The notes beneath the pieces are model-generated. The model had not been told where the DNA came from, did not search any database, and saw nothing but the letters and a program-made list of their open reading frames with translations. Positions 34,497 through 42,567 of a stretch of 64,000 nucleotides of DNA are shown here, one piece after another; within the stretch, counting starts at the first letter, position 1; every line of letters begins with the position of its first letter. Source of the stretch: Kushneria pakistanensis (GTDB lineage: Bacteria > Pseudomonadota > Gammaproteobacteria > Pseudomonadales > Halomonadaceae); contig NZ_BMZM01000002.1 of the NCBI RefSeq assembly GCF_014652795.1, positions 434,001-498,000 of the forward strand, given 5' to 3'. A program made the translations under genes and the position numbers.

Positions 34497-35492
34497 TCAG
34501 ATGGGCTCGCGCCAGGGCATATCGACCTCGGGGTAGGGAGACGGCTCGACGAGGGTGCTCAGGGGCTGCATCAATTGCCCCCACCATCGGTCGTGTTCGG
34601 GCGTCTTGAAGTGCTTGAGCCCGCCCGTCGGGGTAAAGGTGATTTCGCCGAAATGGATGCGACCTGCGGTCAGATACAGATCCACCCGGGCAAAGTCGAA
34701 GCCTTCGGAAAGCCTTGTCGCCACCTCGATGGCCTCATCGAGTCTTTTCGGTCTCGGGATCCGTCGCCCGGTGGTGAACCTGTCCTGAACGACCTCCACC
34801 AGATTCCAGTCGACGTCATAGTAATCCACGGCAAAATCGGTGAAGCGGTTCTGCACTACCTCGATATAGATGTCAGGGGCGCGTCGGTCCGGGCGTCTGA
34901 AACAGTAGAACTTGAAGTCCATGGGCGGTCGGCCGTCCTCATCCAGCAGCAGGTCTTCAAACAGTAGCTGGGGCTGGATCCTGCGATAATGCGATTCACG
35001 GCTCATGGTGTAGTAGTCGGCATCCAGCCAGCGTCTGCCAATACTATCCAGCAGCTGCAGCGGGTAATCCCGCTTGTTTCTCACCAGCAGATTGAAGCCC
35101 GAGCCATGATTGCCCTTCATGACAAAGCTCTCGGGCAGATGTCTATAAATGGCGGGCGTCAGCTCTGTGGTATGGCCATGACAGGGGATCAGATATTCGT
35201 CACCGACCGTGGCGGCGACGTAATCGCGTACCGCGTACTTGTCGCTCAATACGGTATAGACAGGCTCGGGATCAAAGCGCCGGCAGCAGATCTTTTCATT
35301 GAAGGTTTGCGGGTTGTTCAGGTTCGGAAATGTTCCAAACTCACGGCGGTAGACGAACGAGACATACAGCTTGTCACTGAACCGCCATGTGAGCGCTCTG
35401 CGGGCCTTGCGCACGAACGCCCTGTATTCGGCGCCGGGTAGTGCACGACGCTGCGCGATCTGCCCTTTATTGTTAAACGATGCTCCTCTCAT
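34497..35492 (-). CDS. TupA-like ATP-grasp protein (polysaccharide/teichuronopeptide-type ligase)
   Basis: A 331-residue cytoplasmic protein of the TupA-like ATP-grasp group, named for a teichuronopeptide synthesis protein and common in surface-glycan loci. Family segments seen are FGTFPNLNNPQTFNEKI (residues about 52-68), DKYAVRDYVA, the nucleotide-binding FVMKGNHGSGFNLLV (about 122-136), and the metal-binding C-terminal FDFARVDLYL...GEITFTP. It is isolated: no glycosyltransferase or export gene flanks it, and the sequence around its start (35490-35720) is richer in A+T than its surroundings. That makes it a candidate transferred or stranded gene. The ligated substrate is unknown. Confidence 0.85.
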   Translation of the reverse strand: MRGASFNNKGQIAQRRALPGAEYRAFVRKARRALTWRFSDKLYVSFVYRREFGTFPNLNNPQTFNEKICCRRFDPEPVYTVLSDKYAVRDYVAATVGDEYLIPCHGHTTELTPAIYRHLPESFVMKGNHGSGFNLLVRNKRDYPLQLLDSIGRRWLDADYYTMSRESHYRRIQPQLLFEDLLLDEDGRPPMDFKFYCFRRPDRRAPDIYIEVVQNRFTDFAVDYYDVDWNLVEVVQDRFTTGRRIPRPKRLDEAIEVATRLSEGFDFARVDLYLTAGRIHFGEITFTPTGGLKHFKTPEHDRWWGQLMQPLSTLVEPSPYPEVDMPWREPI

Positions 35493-35665
35493 GTCACATG
35501 ATCCCTTTGTTCCAGGAGGCGTAATGTTGCGCCCTCATTGATTGAGCATTTCCTGTTGGACGCATCACTGTGCTGGAAAAATCATGTTTTCAACTTAAGA
35601 CGATGGTAGCAATCTGATTTGACAGGGTTTTATGGTCCTGGTGTTTTTGAGGCCTTCAATGGCTG

Positions 35666-35699
35666 AAAACGCCCTGCCGGTGTACCGACAGGGCGTTTT
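35666..35699 (-). terminator. Terminator of the TRAP operon
   Basis: A 15-base arm (35666-35680) pairs with 35685-35699 with one mismatch and a four-base loop; T-rich end on the minus strand. It lies 21 bases beyond the dctM stop. Confidence 0.85.
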
Positions 35700-35719
35700 A
35701 TCGACAGGATGTTTTTGTA

Positions 35720-37012
35720 TCAATTGGCTGAGGGGTAGAACCATTCCACGACGCCCAGAGTCATGAACGGCATGTAGGTCACGATCATCAGTAGTACGAA
35801 GAGTGCGCCAATCATTGGCAGGTTGACCCTGGTGGTCTGCCACATGTCGGTTTTGGCAATCGAGCAGGAGGTTGCCAGTACCGAGGCGACCGGCGGTGTC
35901 TGCTGACCGATGGCCAGATTGAGCGTCAGAATCAGCCCGAACTGGATGGGATCAACACCGATCTGATGGATCAGCGGCATTACGATCGGCACCACCAGAA
36001 TGATGGCGGCTGCGCCATGCAGGAACATGCCCAGTATCAGCAGCAGAATATTCAAGAGTGCCAGTACCAGAATGGGATTCTGTGTAATATCCAGAATGCC
36101 CCGGGCCAGCTGCTGCGGGATCTGCATTTCGGTGAGATAGACCCCCAGAATGGCGGAAGTGGCCACCAGCAGCATGACCACAGCGGTCTGCACCACGCCA
36201 TCTAGCACGGCACGGTACAAAAGCTTCAGATCGAATTCGCGATAGATACAGCCGCCGATGACCAGCGCGGCCAGCACCGCAATACCGGCCCCTTCCGTAG
36301 CTGTCACGAAACCGCTGAAGATACTGCCCAGAATCACTACCGGCAAAAGCAGCGCCCAGAAGGCCTCCCGGAATGCCTTGCCCAGGCGTGACAGTGAAAA
36401 ACTTTCCTCGCGCGGCAAATTGTATTTGACCGCGTAGTAATAGCAGCAGCCTGCCAGCAGTACGCCACCCAGAATGCCCGGCACGATGCCGGCCACGAAC
36501 AGCTTGATAATGGAAGTTTCAGCGATAGCGCCGTACAGGATCATCGACAGCGATGGCGGGATAATAATGGCAAGCGATGCCGATGAGGAGGTGATGGCCG
36601 CAGCAAAGTTGGCGTTGTAGCGGCGCTTTTTCATCTCCGGAATCAGAATCGAGCCGGTGGCGGCCACATCGGCCACGGCCGAGCCCGAGATTTCGGCAAA
36701 AAACATCGATACGCCCACGTTGACCATGGCAAGGCCGCCGCGCACAAAACCGATCAGGGCCGAGACGAAGTTGATCAGCCGTTTGGACAGCCCGGTAGTA
36801 TTCATCAGGGCCCCGGCCAGGATGAACAGCGGAATGGCCACCAGCGGAAAGCTGGTCGCTCCGGTAAACAGTGCCAGCGGCACGTTGACCAGTGAGTCAA
36901 ACCCCTGAGCGACAATAATGCCCACCACAGCGACCACGCCGATGGCCACGGCGATGGGAACATTGATCAGCACCAGCGCGAACAAGGCGGGGATCACAAC
37001 CAGCATATTCAT
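35720..37012 (-). CDS. TRAP transporter large membrane subunit (DctM-like)
   Basis: A 430-residue, about 12-helix inner-membrane subunit of a tripartite ATP-independent periplasmic transporter; it couples substrate uptake to the Na+ gradient. Family features are VPLALFTGATSFPLVAIPLF (about residues 45-64), EISGSAVADVAATGSILIPEM, and IIIPPSLSMILYGAIAETS. Its start overlaps the DctQ-like gene stop by ATGA, and the substrate-binding subunit is 31 bases further upstream. Carboxylates are the usual TRAP cargo; the linked PdxA-type dehydrogenase suggests a hydroxy-acid. Confidence 0.94.
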   Translation of the reverse strand: MNMLVVIPALFALVLINVPIAVAIGVVAVVGIIVAQGFDSLVNVPLALFTGATSFPLVAIPLFILAGALMNTTGLSKRLINFVSALIGFVRGGLAMVNVGVSMFFAEISGSAVADVAATGSILIPEMKKRRYNANFAAAITSSSASLAIIIPPSLSMILYGAIAETSIIKLFVAGIVPGILGGVLLAGCCYYYAVKYNLPREESFSLSRLGKAFREAFWALLLPVVILGSIFSGFVTATEGAGIAVLAALVIGGCIYREFDLKLLYRAVLDGVVQTAVVMLLVATSAILGVYLTEMQIPQQLARGILDITQNPILVLALLNILLLILGMFLHGAAAIILVVPIVMPLIHQIGVDPIQFGLILTLNLAIGQQTPPVASVLATSCSIAKTDMWQTTRVNLPMIGALFVLLMIVTYMPFMTLGVVEWFYPSAN

Positions 37013-37647
37013 GAGCTTCTCCCGTACCTGGCGTGATTGACCTGCGCTTCATGAATCGCCGCATCGATCTCTTCCTGCTCGCTGTCACGATTTTGCCGCA
37101 TGTTACGCCAGGCCTGCGGCATGCTGGCCAGTTCGCAGATGATGAAAAGCACCGCGCTGATGGGGATGACCGACTGCACCACGTCCATGGTGACGGAGGG
37201 CAGTGATACCATCGTGTCCCAGCCCACTACCGGCAGCACCAGATAGCCATACCAGGCAATGATGGCGTAAAAGGCGATCACGATGATTTCCGAAAACACG
37301 AACAGCGTGGCACGAAGCGGCACCGGCATCTTTTTGACCAGTCCCGAAAAGCCCATGTGAGCGCGTTTGAGAGCGGCCAGCGCCGCCCCGTAAAAGCTTA
37401 GCCAGCAAAGCCCGATGGCCGCGACTTCGTCGTACCAGGGCAGCGGCCAGCCGAGCGTGCGATAGAACACCCCCATCAGCACCACAACCGTCAGTGCCAG
37501 CAAAAGCCCGACGCTGAAAATTTCCAGCGCTCTTTCCAGTGCCGTTTTCAGCAAATGGCCCACGCTGCGTTCTTTGATGGCGTGCGTCGAGGACGAATCT
37601 TTCGGTCGCGCATGGGGTGGCATCTGCTGTGAATGTATGTGCGCCAT
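37009..37647 (-). CDS. TRAP transporter small membrane subunit (DctQ-like)
   Basis: A 212-residue protein with four predicted helices and a polar N-terminal extension of about 35 residues (rich in His, Pro, Lys). The core has the DctQ style: GVFYRTLGWPLPWYDEVAAIGLCWL (split around YDE) and AALKRAHMGFSGLV. It forms the membrane complex with the DctM-like subunit, with which it overlaps by four bases. The C-terminus is charged (QNRDSEQEEIDAAIHEAQ). Start 37647 is supported by position after the binding protein; an internal start is possible. Confidence 0.92.
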   Translation of the reverse strand: MAHIHSQQMPPHARPKDSSSTHAIKERSVGHLLKTALERALEIFSVGLLLALTVVVLMGVFYRTLGWPLPWYDEVAAIGLCWLSFYGAALAALKRAHMGFSGLVKKMPVPLRATLFVFSEIIVIAFYAIIAWYGYLVLPVVGWDTMVSLPSVTMDVVQSVIPISAVLFIICELASMPQAWRNMRQNRDSEQEEIDAAIHEAQVNHARYGRSS

Positions 37648-37678
37648 AACGTACTCCCTTATCGTTGTGCGTCACCTG

Positions 37679-38671
37679 TTATTGCTGGCCTTCAGCGCCA
37701 CGTGCCCGATCGATCAGGGATTCGCCGCCCTCTACCTGACTGGCAAAGCGTTCATAGACTGGTTGGCTGGCATCGATGAATGCCTCGCGATCTACCTCGT
37801 TGATGCGAATACCTTCTGCTTCAAAGCGCTCGAGCAGCTCTTCATCCATCTCCTGACCGCGCTTGAATGCCCACCGCTGTGCGTCCTGCGCCTCTTCCTG
37901 AATGGCCTGACGTACTTCCTCGGGCTGTTTGTCCCACCATTGAAGGCCGGTCATCAGCCATATGGGCGAGTAGACGTGATTGGTCATCGACAGGTAGTTC
38001 TGTACCTCATGAAGGCGAGCGCCGTAGATGTTGGTCAGCGGGTTTTCCTGACCATCGATAACCCCGGTCTGCAGGCCTACGAAGACCTCGGAAAAGGCCA
38101 TTGGTGTGGGATTCGCACCCCACTGGGTGAACATCATGCTGCGCCATTCGCTCGGCGGTACGCGGATCTTGAGACCCTTGAGATCGGCCGGGGTGTTGAT
38201 CGCACGACGGTTGTTGGTGATCTGGCGAAAACCGTTTTCCCAGGTAGAAACAGGTACCAGCCCGCGCTTGCGAGCACGTTCGGCCAGCTCGGTCATGACC
38301 AGCTCGTCATTGATGCTCTGCATCTGCTGACGATCGTTGATCAGATACGGCAGATCGAACAGGGCAAAGGCGGGGACGACCGAGGACATCACGGTTGAAA
38401 TGGCCGCCATGTCCACGGTTTTCAGGCGCAGTTTCTGCACCAGCTGTTTTTCATCACCCAGCTGGCCGCTGTCGTAATACTCGACCTGATAGTCATCACC
38501 CAAACGTTCCTGCAGGCCATCGGCAAAGCGTTTGGCCGTCTGGCCCTGCAGGCTCTGGCCCGAGCCGCCGATGGCGATGGTGATCTTCTCGGCCAGGGCC
38601 ATGCCGGGGGCAGCCATGAGGCAACTGGCCAGTGTGGCCATGATCAGAGGGGTCATCCGAAAGCATTTCAT
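37679..38671 (-). CDS. TRAP transporter substrate-binding protein (DctP-like)
   Basis: A 330-residue periplasmic protein: Sec signal peptide at residues 1-27 (ending AAPGMALA), then the DctP fold. Recognisable parts are DLPYLINDRQQM, the RQITNNRRAINTPADLKGLKIRVP region with the conserved carboxylate-binding Arg, FSEVFVGLQTGVIDGQENPL (about 193-212) and VYSPIWLMTG. It captures the ligand for the DctQM-like channel subunits downstream. With the PdxA-type dehydrogenase 42 bases upstream it forms a four-gene operon. The ligand is unknown. Confidence 0.94.
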   Translation of the reverse strand: MKCFRMTPLIMATLASCLMAAPGMALAEKITIAIGGSGQSLQGQTAKRFADGLQERLGDDYQVEYYDSGQLGDEKQLVQKLRLKTVDMAAISTVMSSVVPAFALFDLPYLINDRQQMQSINDELVMTELAERARKRGLVPVSTWENGFRQITNNRRAINTPADLKGLKIRVPPSEWRSMMFTQWGANPTPMAFSEVFVGLQTGVIDGQENPLTNIYGARLHEVQNYLSMTNHVYSPIWLMTGLQWWDKQPEEVRQAIQEEAQDAQRWAFKRGQEMDEELLERFEAEGIRINEVDREAFIDASQPVYERFASQVEGGESLIDRARGAEGQQ

Positions 38672-38713
38672 GATGTTACTCCTTCGAGCAGGACGCCCAG
38701 CAGGGCGTTAGGG

Positions 38714-39766
38714 TCAGGCGTGTGTTACAAGCGATCGGGCGTTGCGTGCGCGTGTTGCCATTTTCGCGGCCAGCAGCAGTGCCTGACGTGAGGCGCCAAT
38801 ATCGGCGATACCACGGCCGGCAATGTCATAGGCCGTACCGTGGGCCGGGGTGCAAACGGGGAAGGGAAAGCCACCCAACATGGTGACGCCGCTGTCAAAG
38901 CCCATCAGCTTCATCGCGATCTGGCCCTGGTCGTGGTACATGGTCAGCACCGCGTGATAGCCCTCGCGCGGCGCGCGCAGAAAGACCGTATCTGCCGGAA
39001 AGGGCCCCTCGACCTGCCAGCCGTTATCGCGCGCTCGTGCCACTGCCGGGGCAATAATGTCGATCTCTTCCTGACCGAAATTGCCACCGTCGCCGGCGTG
39101 TGGATTCAGACCGGCCACCGCAATCCGCGGTGTCTCGATACCGGCCTGCTCAAGGCACTGCAGGGTTAGAGTGATCTCTTCGAGAATGGCCTCCTCGTTG
39201 AGCGACGACGCCACCTGCGACAGCGGAATATGCGAGGTCACCCGAGCGTTCCAGATGTTGTCCAAAATATTGAATTCACGCGCCTTGCCGCTGAAACCGA
39301 TGGCACGGGCCACAAAGCGAATCTCATCGTCATAGTCAGGATTGGCGTAGCGCATCGCCTGCTTGTTGAAGGGGGTAAAGCAGACCGCCTCAACGTTACC
39401 CTCGCTGGCCAGCGTCAGCGCCTCGTTGAAATTGCGCGAACAGAAGGTACCGCCTTCCAGCGACGGTACGCCGCGTTCGATGTCGTCAGGGGACAGGTGG
39501 CCAAGGTCTATAAAAGCGGCCTGCTCCGGCGCGTTGTCCTTCAGTGCTTCAAGGGTGGTAGTGCCGAGCTCGGGGGACAGTCCTGCAGTGCGCGCGCCTT
39601 CATCGAACAGGCGCCGATCACCGATGATGACCAGTCTTGCTGCGGTATTGACGGCGTTATCAGCCGCCAGTCGAGCCGTCAGCTCGGGGCTGATACCGGC
39701 CGGGTCGCCCATCGCAAGAGCTATCAGTGGACGATAGGTTTCAGAAGAAGGGGTGCTGGTTGTCAT
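38714..39766 (-). CDS. PdxA2-type 4-hydroxythreonine-4-phosphate dehydrogenase homologue
   Basis: A 350-residue NAD-dependent, metal-dependent oxidative decarboxylase of the PdxA family. The three metal-binding His are kept in SHIPL, GLNPHAGDGG and MYHDQGQIAMK; the N-terminal IALAMGDPAGISPEL is typical. Being in a TRAP operon with its own GntR regulator, it is more likely a catabolic PdxA2 than the vitamin-B6 enzyme. Known PdxA2 proteins act on 4-phospho-threonate/erythronate made by a DUF1537 kinase, but no such kinase is in the window. I chose the ATG at 39766 (GGTGAG upstream) over a GTG at 39778. Confidence 0.85.
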   Translation of the reverse strand: MTTSTPSSETYRPLIALAMGDPAGISPELTARLAADNAVNTAARLVIIGDRRLFDEGARTAGLSPELGTTTLEALKDNAPEQAAFIDLGHLSPDDIERGVPSLEGGTFCSRNFNEALTLASEGNVEAVCFTPFNKQAMRYANPDYDDEIRFVARAIGFSGKAREFNILDNIWNARVTSHIPLSQVASSLNEEAILEEITLTLQCLEQAGIETPRIAVAGLNPHAGDGGNFGQEEIDIIAPAVARARDNGWQVEGPFPADTVFLRAPREGYHAVLTMYHDQGQIAMKLMGFDSGVTMLGGFPFPVCTPAHGTAYDIAGRGIADIGASRQALLLAAKMATRARNARSLVTHA

Positions 39767-39826
39767 GGCATGTCTCACCGTTTACGAAAGAAAATCCTGC
39801 TTGACGGTGAGCGTGCGCCCGAATGA

Positions 39827-39842
39827 ATAATGTATACATTAT
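39827..39842. promoter_or_regulatory. GntR/FCD-type operator upstream of the PdxA2/TRAP operon
   Basis: The 16-mer ataatgtatacattat is a perfect palindrome, 60 bases upstream of the pdxA2-type start and in the gap before the divergent GntR gene. Palindromes with a TGTATACA core are common for FCD-class GntR regulators, so it is the probable binding site of the protein at 39999-40676. Confidence 0.65.
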
Positions 39843-39998
39843 ACGTTGGTCTTGAAATGCATCTGATCGTCCTGGCCATAGGTCCAGGCACATGAAAAGG
39901 CGACACCGCTTACGCTCATGGCAGAGCATGACCATGGATATCTGCCATGCATTGATGTCAAAGGGCCTGCATTCTGCCCATTTCAGCAAGTGAGACTC

Positions 39999-40676
39999 AT
40001 GAAAGAGATACCAATGCCACGTGATGGCGCGACGAGTGCCATTTCACGTCCTTCACTGCATGACGCCATTGTCGGGCGCCTGCGCGATATGATCATTGAA
40101 GGAGAGCTTGAGCAGGGGGCGCGTATATATGAAGGCCCGCTGTGTGAAACGCTGGGTGTCTCGCGCACGCCATTACGTGAGGCGCTGCGCTTTCTGGCCA
40201 GTGAAGGGCTGGTAGAGCTGGTGCCACAGCGCGGTGCGCGCGTGCGTCAGTTTTCGGCACGCGATATCGAGGACATGCTGATCCTTATCCGCTCTCTTGA
40301 AGAGTTGGCGGCCCGACTGGGCTGTCAACGCGCAGATGATGAAGAGATCGCCGAGGTACGTCAGCTGCACGAACGCATGCTGACGTGCTATCAACAGGGA
40401 GACCGGCTGGCGTATTACAAGAACAATCAGCTGATTCACTCGGCGATGGTGGCTCTTTCTCACAATGAGCCGCTCATCCAGATGCATGATTCACTGCAAT
40501 CACGGCTCAAGCGCGTGCGTTTCATTGGACACAATGGTCCCGAGAAGTGGGCGGCCGCTGTCGAGGAACACGAGCGCATCATGACTGCGCTGGAGCATCG
40601 TGACGAAAAGGCGCTGGTTAAGGCGTTGGGAGAACATCTGGGCTATGCCTGGGAGCGGGTCAGGGACATCGTATAG
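39999..40676 (+). CDS. GntR-family (FCD) transcriptional regulator
   Basis: A 225-residue regulator. The winged helix is at residues about 15-80 (IVGRLRDMIIEGEL, then VSRTPLREALRFLASEGLVEL) and the C-terminal FCD domain follows with helix HSAMVALSHNEPLIQMH and the terminal HLGYAWERVRD, where FCD metal/ligand His residues lie. It diverges from the pdxA2/TRAP operon, which it probably represses until the imported acid or a derivative binds. The start is uncertain: ATGs at 39918, 39999 and 40014 are in frame; 39999 has GTGAGA upstream, and the longest form adds a non-conserved tail. Confidence 0.87.
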   Translation: MKEIPMPRDGATSAISRPSLHDAIVGRLRDMIIEGELEQGARIYEGPLCETLGVSRTPLREALRFLASEGLVELVPQRGARVRQFSARDIEDMLILIRSLEELAARLGCQRADDEEIAEVRQLHERMLTCYQQGDRLAYYKNNQLIHSAMVALSHNEPLIQMHDSLQSRLKRVRFIGHNGPEKWAAAVEEHERIMTALEHRDEKALVKALGEHLGYAWERVRDIV

Positions 40677-40683
40677 CCTCTTT

Positions 40684-41472
40684 TCAATCGGACATCCCAA
40701 CAGGGCTTTTCTGCGGCAGGTAATGTACGTGCAGGCAGCCGTGATGCGGTGAGCGTTCGATCACGGTTTCCACCCCATAGACATCGCGAATGCGCTCGCA
40801 GGTCAGAACGGACTCGGGCGTACCGGCGGCGGCTACGCGACCTTCCTTCAGCAGCACCAGCTGATCACAGAACATGGCGGCCAGGTTGAGATCATGCAGT
40901 GCCATCACGCAGGTGGTGGAGAGCCGTCGGACCAGGGCCAGAATCTCCAGCTGGTGCTGAATGTCCAGATGATTGGTGGGCTCATCCAGCAACAGCTCCC
41001 GCGGACGCTGGGCGAGCGCCCGGGCAATATGGACGCGCTGGCGTTCGCCGCCGGAGAGGGTGTGCCAGTTCTGATGGCGTCGTGCCCCCATGCCGACCTG
41101 GGCAAGCGCCTGCTCGACGGCGACACTGTCCTCCTCACGCCAGCCGCTGAGCATCGAACGCCATGGCGTGCGGCCCAGCCGGACCACATCGAGTACGGTG
41201 ACATCGGCATCGGTGGTTGCGCTTTGCTCGACCAGCGCCAGTCGGCGCGCCACGTCGCGTCGTCCCAGCGTCTCGATCGGCGTGTCGTCGAAGGTAATCA
41301 GCCCGCCGGTGGTGCGGCGCAGGCCACACAGGAGACGCAGCAGGGAAGACTTGCCCGAGCCGTTGGGGCCGAGCAGTCCAACGGTCTCGCCGGGCGTGAT
41401 GGCAAGGCTCACGTCATCGACAATCAGGCGGCCGGCCGTGGACCAGCTCACCCCGTGTGCCTGTATCGACAT
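40684..41472 (-). CDS. ABC transporter ATPase, FecE/BtuD/HmuV class
   Basis: A 262-residue ATP-binding subunit of an iron-siderophore/heme/cobalamin-type ABC importer. Walker A is GPNGSGKSS (residues about 34-42), the signature is LSGGERQRV (about 138-146), Walker B is LLLDEPTNHLD with the H-loop His in MALHDLNLA. It is the last gene of a three-gene operon (binding protein, permease, ATPase) and ends eight bases from the convergent GntR gene. GGAGAGG precedes the start. The cargo is not clear from the ATPase. Confidence 0.93.
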   Translation of the reverse strand: MSIQAHGVSWSTAGRLIVDDVSLAITPGETVGLLGPNGSGKSSLLRLLCGLRRTTGGLITFDDTPIETLGRRDVARRLALVEQSATTDADVTVLDVVRLGRTPWRSMLSGWREEDSVAVEQALAQVGMGARRHQNWHTLSGGERQRVHIARALAQRPRELLLDEPTNHLDIQHQLEILALVRRLSTTCVMALHDLNLAAMFCDQLVLLKEGRVAAAGTPESVLTCERIRDVYGVETVIERSPHHGCLHVHYLPQKSPVGMSD

Positions 41473-41523
41473 CTCATGCCTCTCCGGGTGAGTGAGCAGT
41501 GAGTAAGTGAGTGATCGCTGTCA

Positions 41524-42567
41524 TCACAGGGGCGGCTTGGCGCGGTAAAGGATCATGGCAAACACCGGCGCGCCGACCAGCGCAGTGACCACGCCAATGG
41601 GCAGGCTCTGGTTGGGCAGGATCACGCGCGAAACAATGTCGGCCAGCACCATGAAAATGGCGCCGATCAGTAATGATGCCGGCAGCAGACGCACATGCGC
41701 CGGCCCGACGATAAAACGGGCGGCGTGAGGAATTACCAGGCCGACGAAGCCGATGGCGCCGACCATGCTGACCATGGTGGCGGTCATCAGCGCGGTGACG
41801 GCAAACAGGATCAGGCGCACGGCGCCGACCGGGATGCCCAGTGCCGCCGCAGCGTCCTGACCGAAGGTAAAGGCGTCCAGCGCCCGGGCAAAGAGCAGGC
41901 AGATCACAAAGCCCGGAATGACCACGGCCAGCGCCAGGGTGACATCCGGCCAGCGCACGCCGCCCAGATTGCCCAGCAGCCAGAACATGATACCGCGCAC
42001 TTGCTCGGCGCTGGCTGAGGTGCTGATCACCCAGGCGGTGAGCGCATTGAACAGCTGCGAGCCGGCAACGCCGGCCAGAATGATGCGGTTGGGGCTGGTG
42101 GAGGCGCCGCGTGACAGCGCCAGCACCACGGCAAATGCCCCCAGCGCGCCCAGAAAGGCGCCCAGTGAAAGACCAATGACGCCACCGCCCACGCCGAGCA
42201 CCATGATGCACACCGCGCCGGTTGAGGCGCCTGCCGAGATACCCAGTACATAGGGTTCGGCCAGCGGGTTGCGCAGCAGTGCCTGCAAAATGGCGCCACA
42301 CAGCGCCAGCCCCGCGCCGCAGCAGGCCGCCACCAGGGCCCGGCTCAGGCGATACTCGCGGATGATGCTTTCGTGGATGCGATCCAGCGGGTAGTCACTC
42401 ACCCCCAGTGCATTACCCAGCGCCTTGAAGGTCGTGGCCAGTGGAATATGAATCTCGCCGATCGACACCGCCAGCGCCATCGCAAGCGTCAGCACTGCCA
42501 GCGCCAGCACGATCAGCCCCAGATGCAGTCCCTGACGATGTCGGGTGCCGGGGGCCGTCAGGCTCAT
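41524..42567 (-). CDS. ABC transporter permease, FecCD family
   Basis: A 347-residue, about ten-helix permease of the FecCD/BtuC family. Signatures include HESIIREYRLSRALVAACCGAGLALCGA (split by RLSR; residues about 64-91), LRNPLAEPYVLGISAGASTGA (about 96-116) and the C-terminal GFVGLVIPHAARFIVGP near residue 270, which contacts the ATPase. It overlaps the binding-protein gene by four bases and is followed 51 bases later by the ATPase. Confidence 0.94.
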   Translation of the reverse strand: MSLTAPGTRHRQGLHLGLIVLALAVLTLAMALAVSIGEIHIPLATTFKALGNALGVSDYPLDRIHESIIREYRLSRALVAACCGAGLALCGAILQALLRNPLAEPYVLGISAGASTGAVCIMVLGVGGGVIGLSLGAFLGALGAFAVVLALSRGASTSPNRIILAGVAGSQLFNALTAWVISTSASAEQVRGIMFWLLGNLGGVRWPDVTLALAVVIPGFVICLLFARALDAFTFGQDAAAALGIPVGAVRLILFAVTALMTATMVSMVGAIGFVGLVIPHAARFIVGPAHVRLLPASLLIGAIFMVLADIVSRVILPNQSLPIGVVTALVGAPVFAMILYRAKPPL

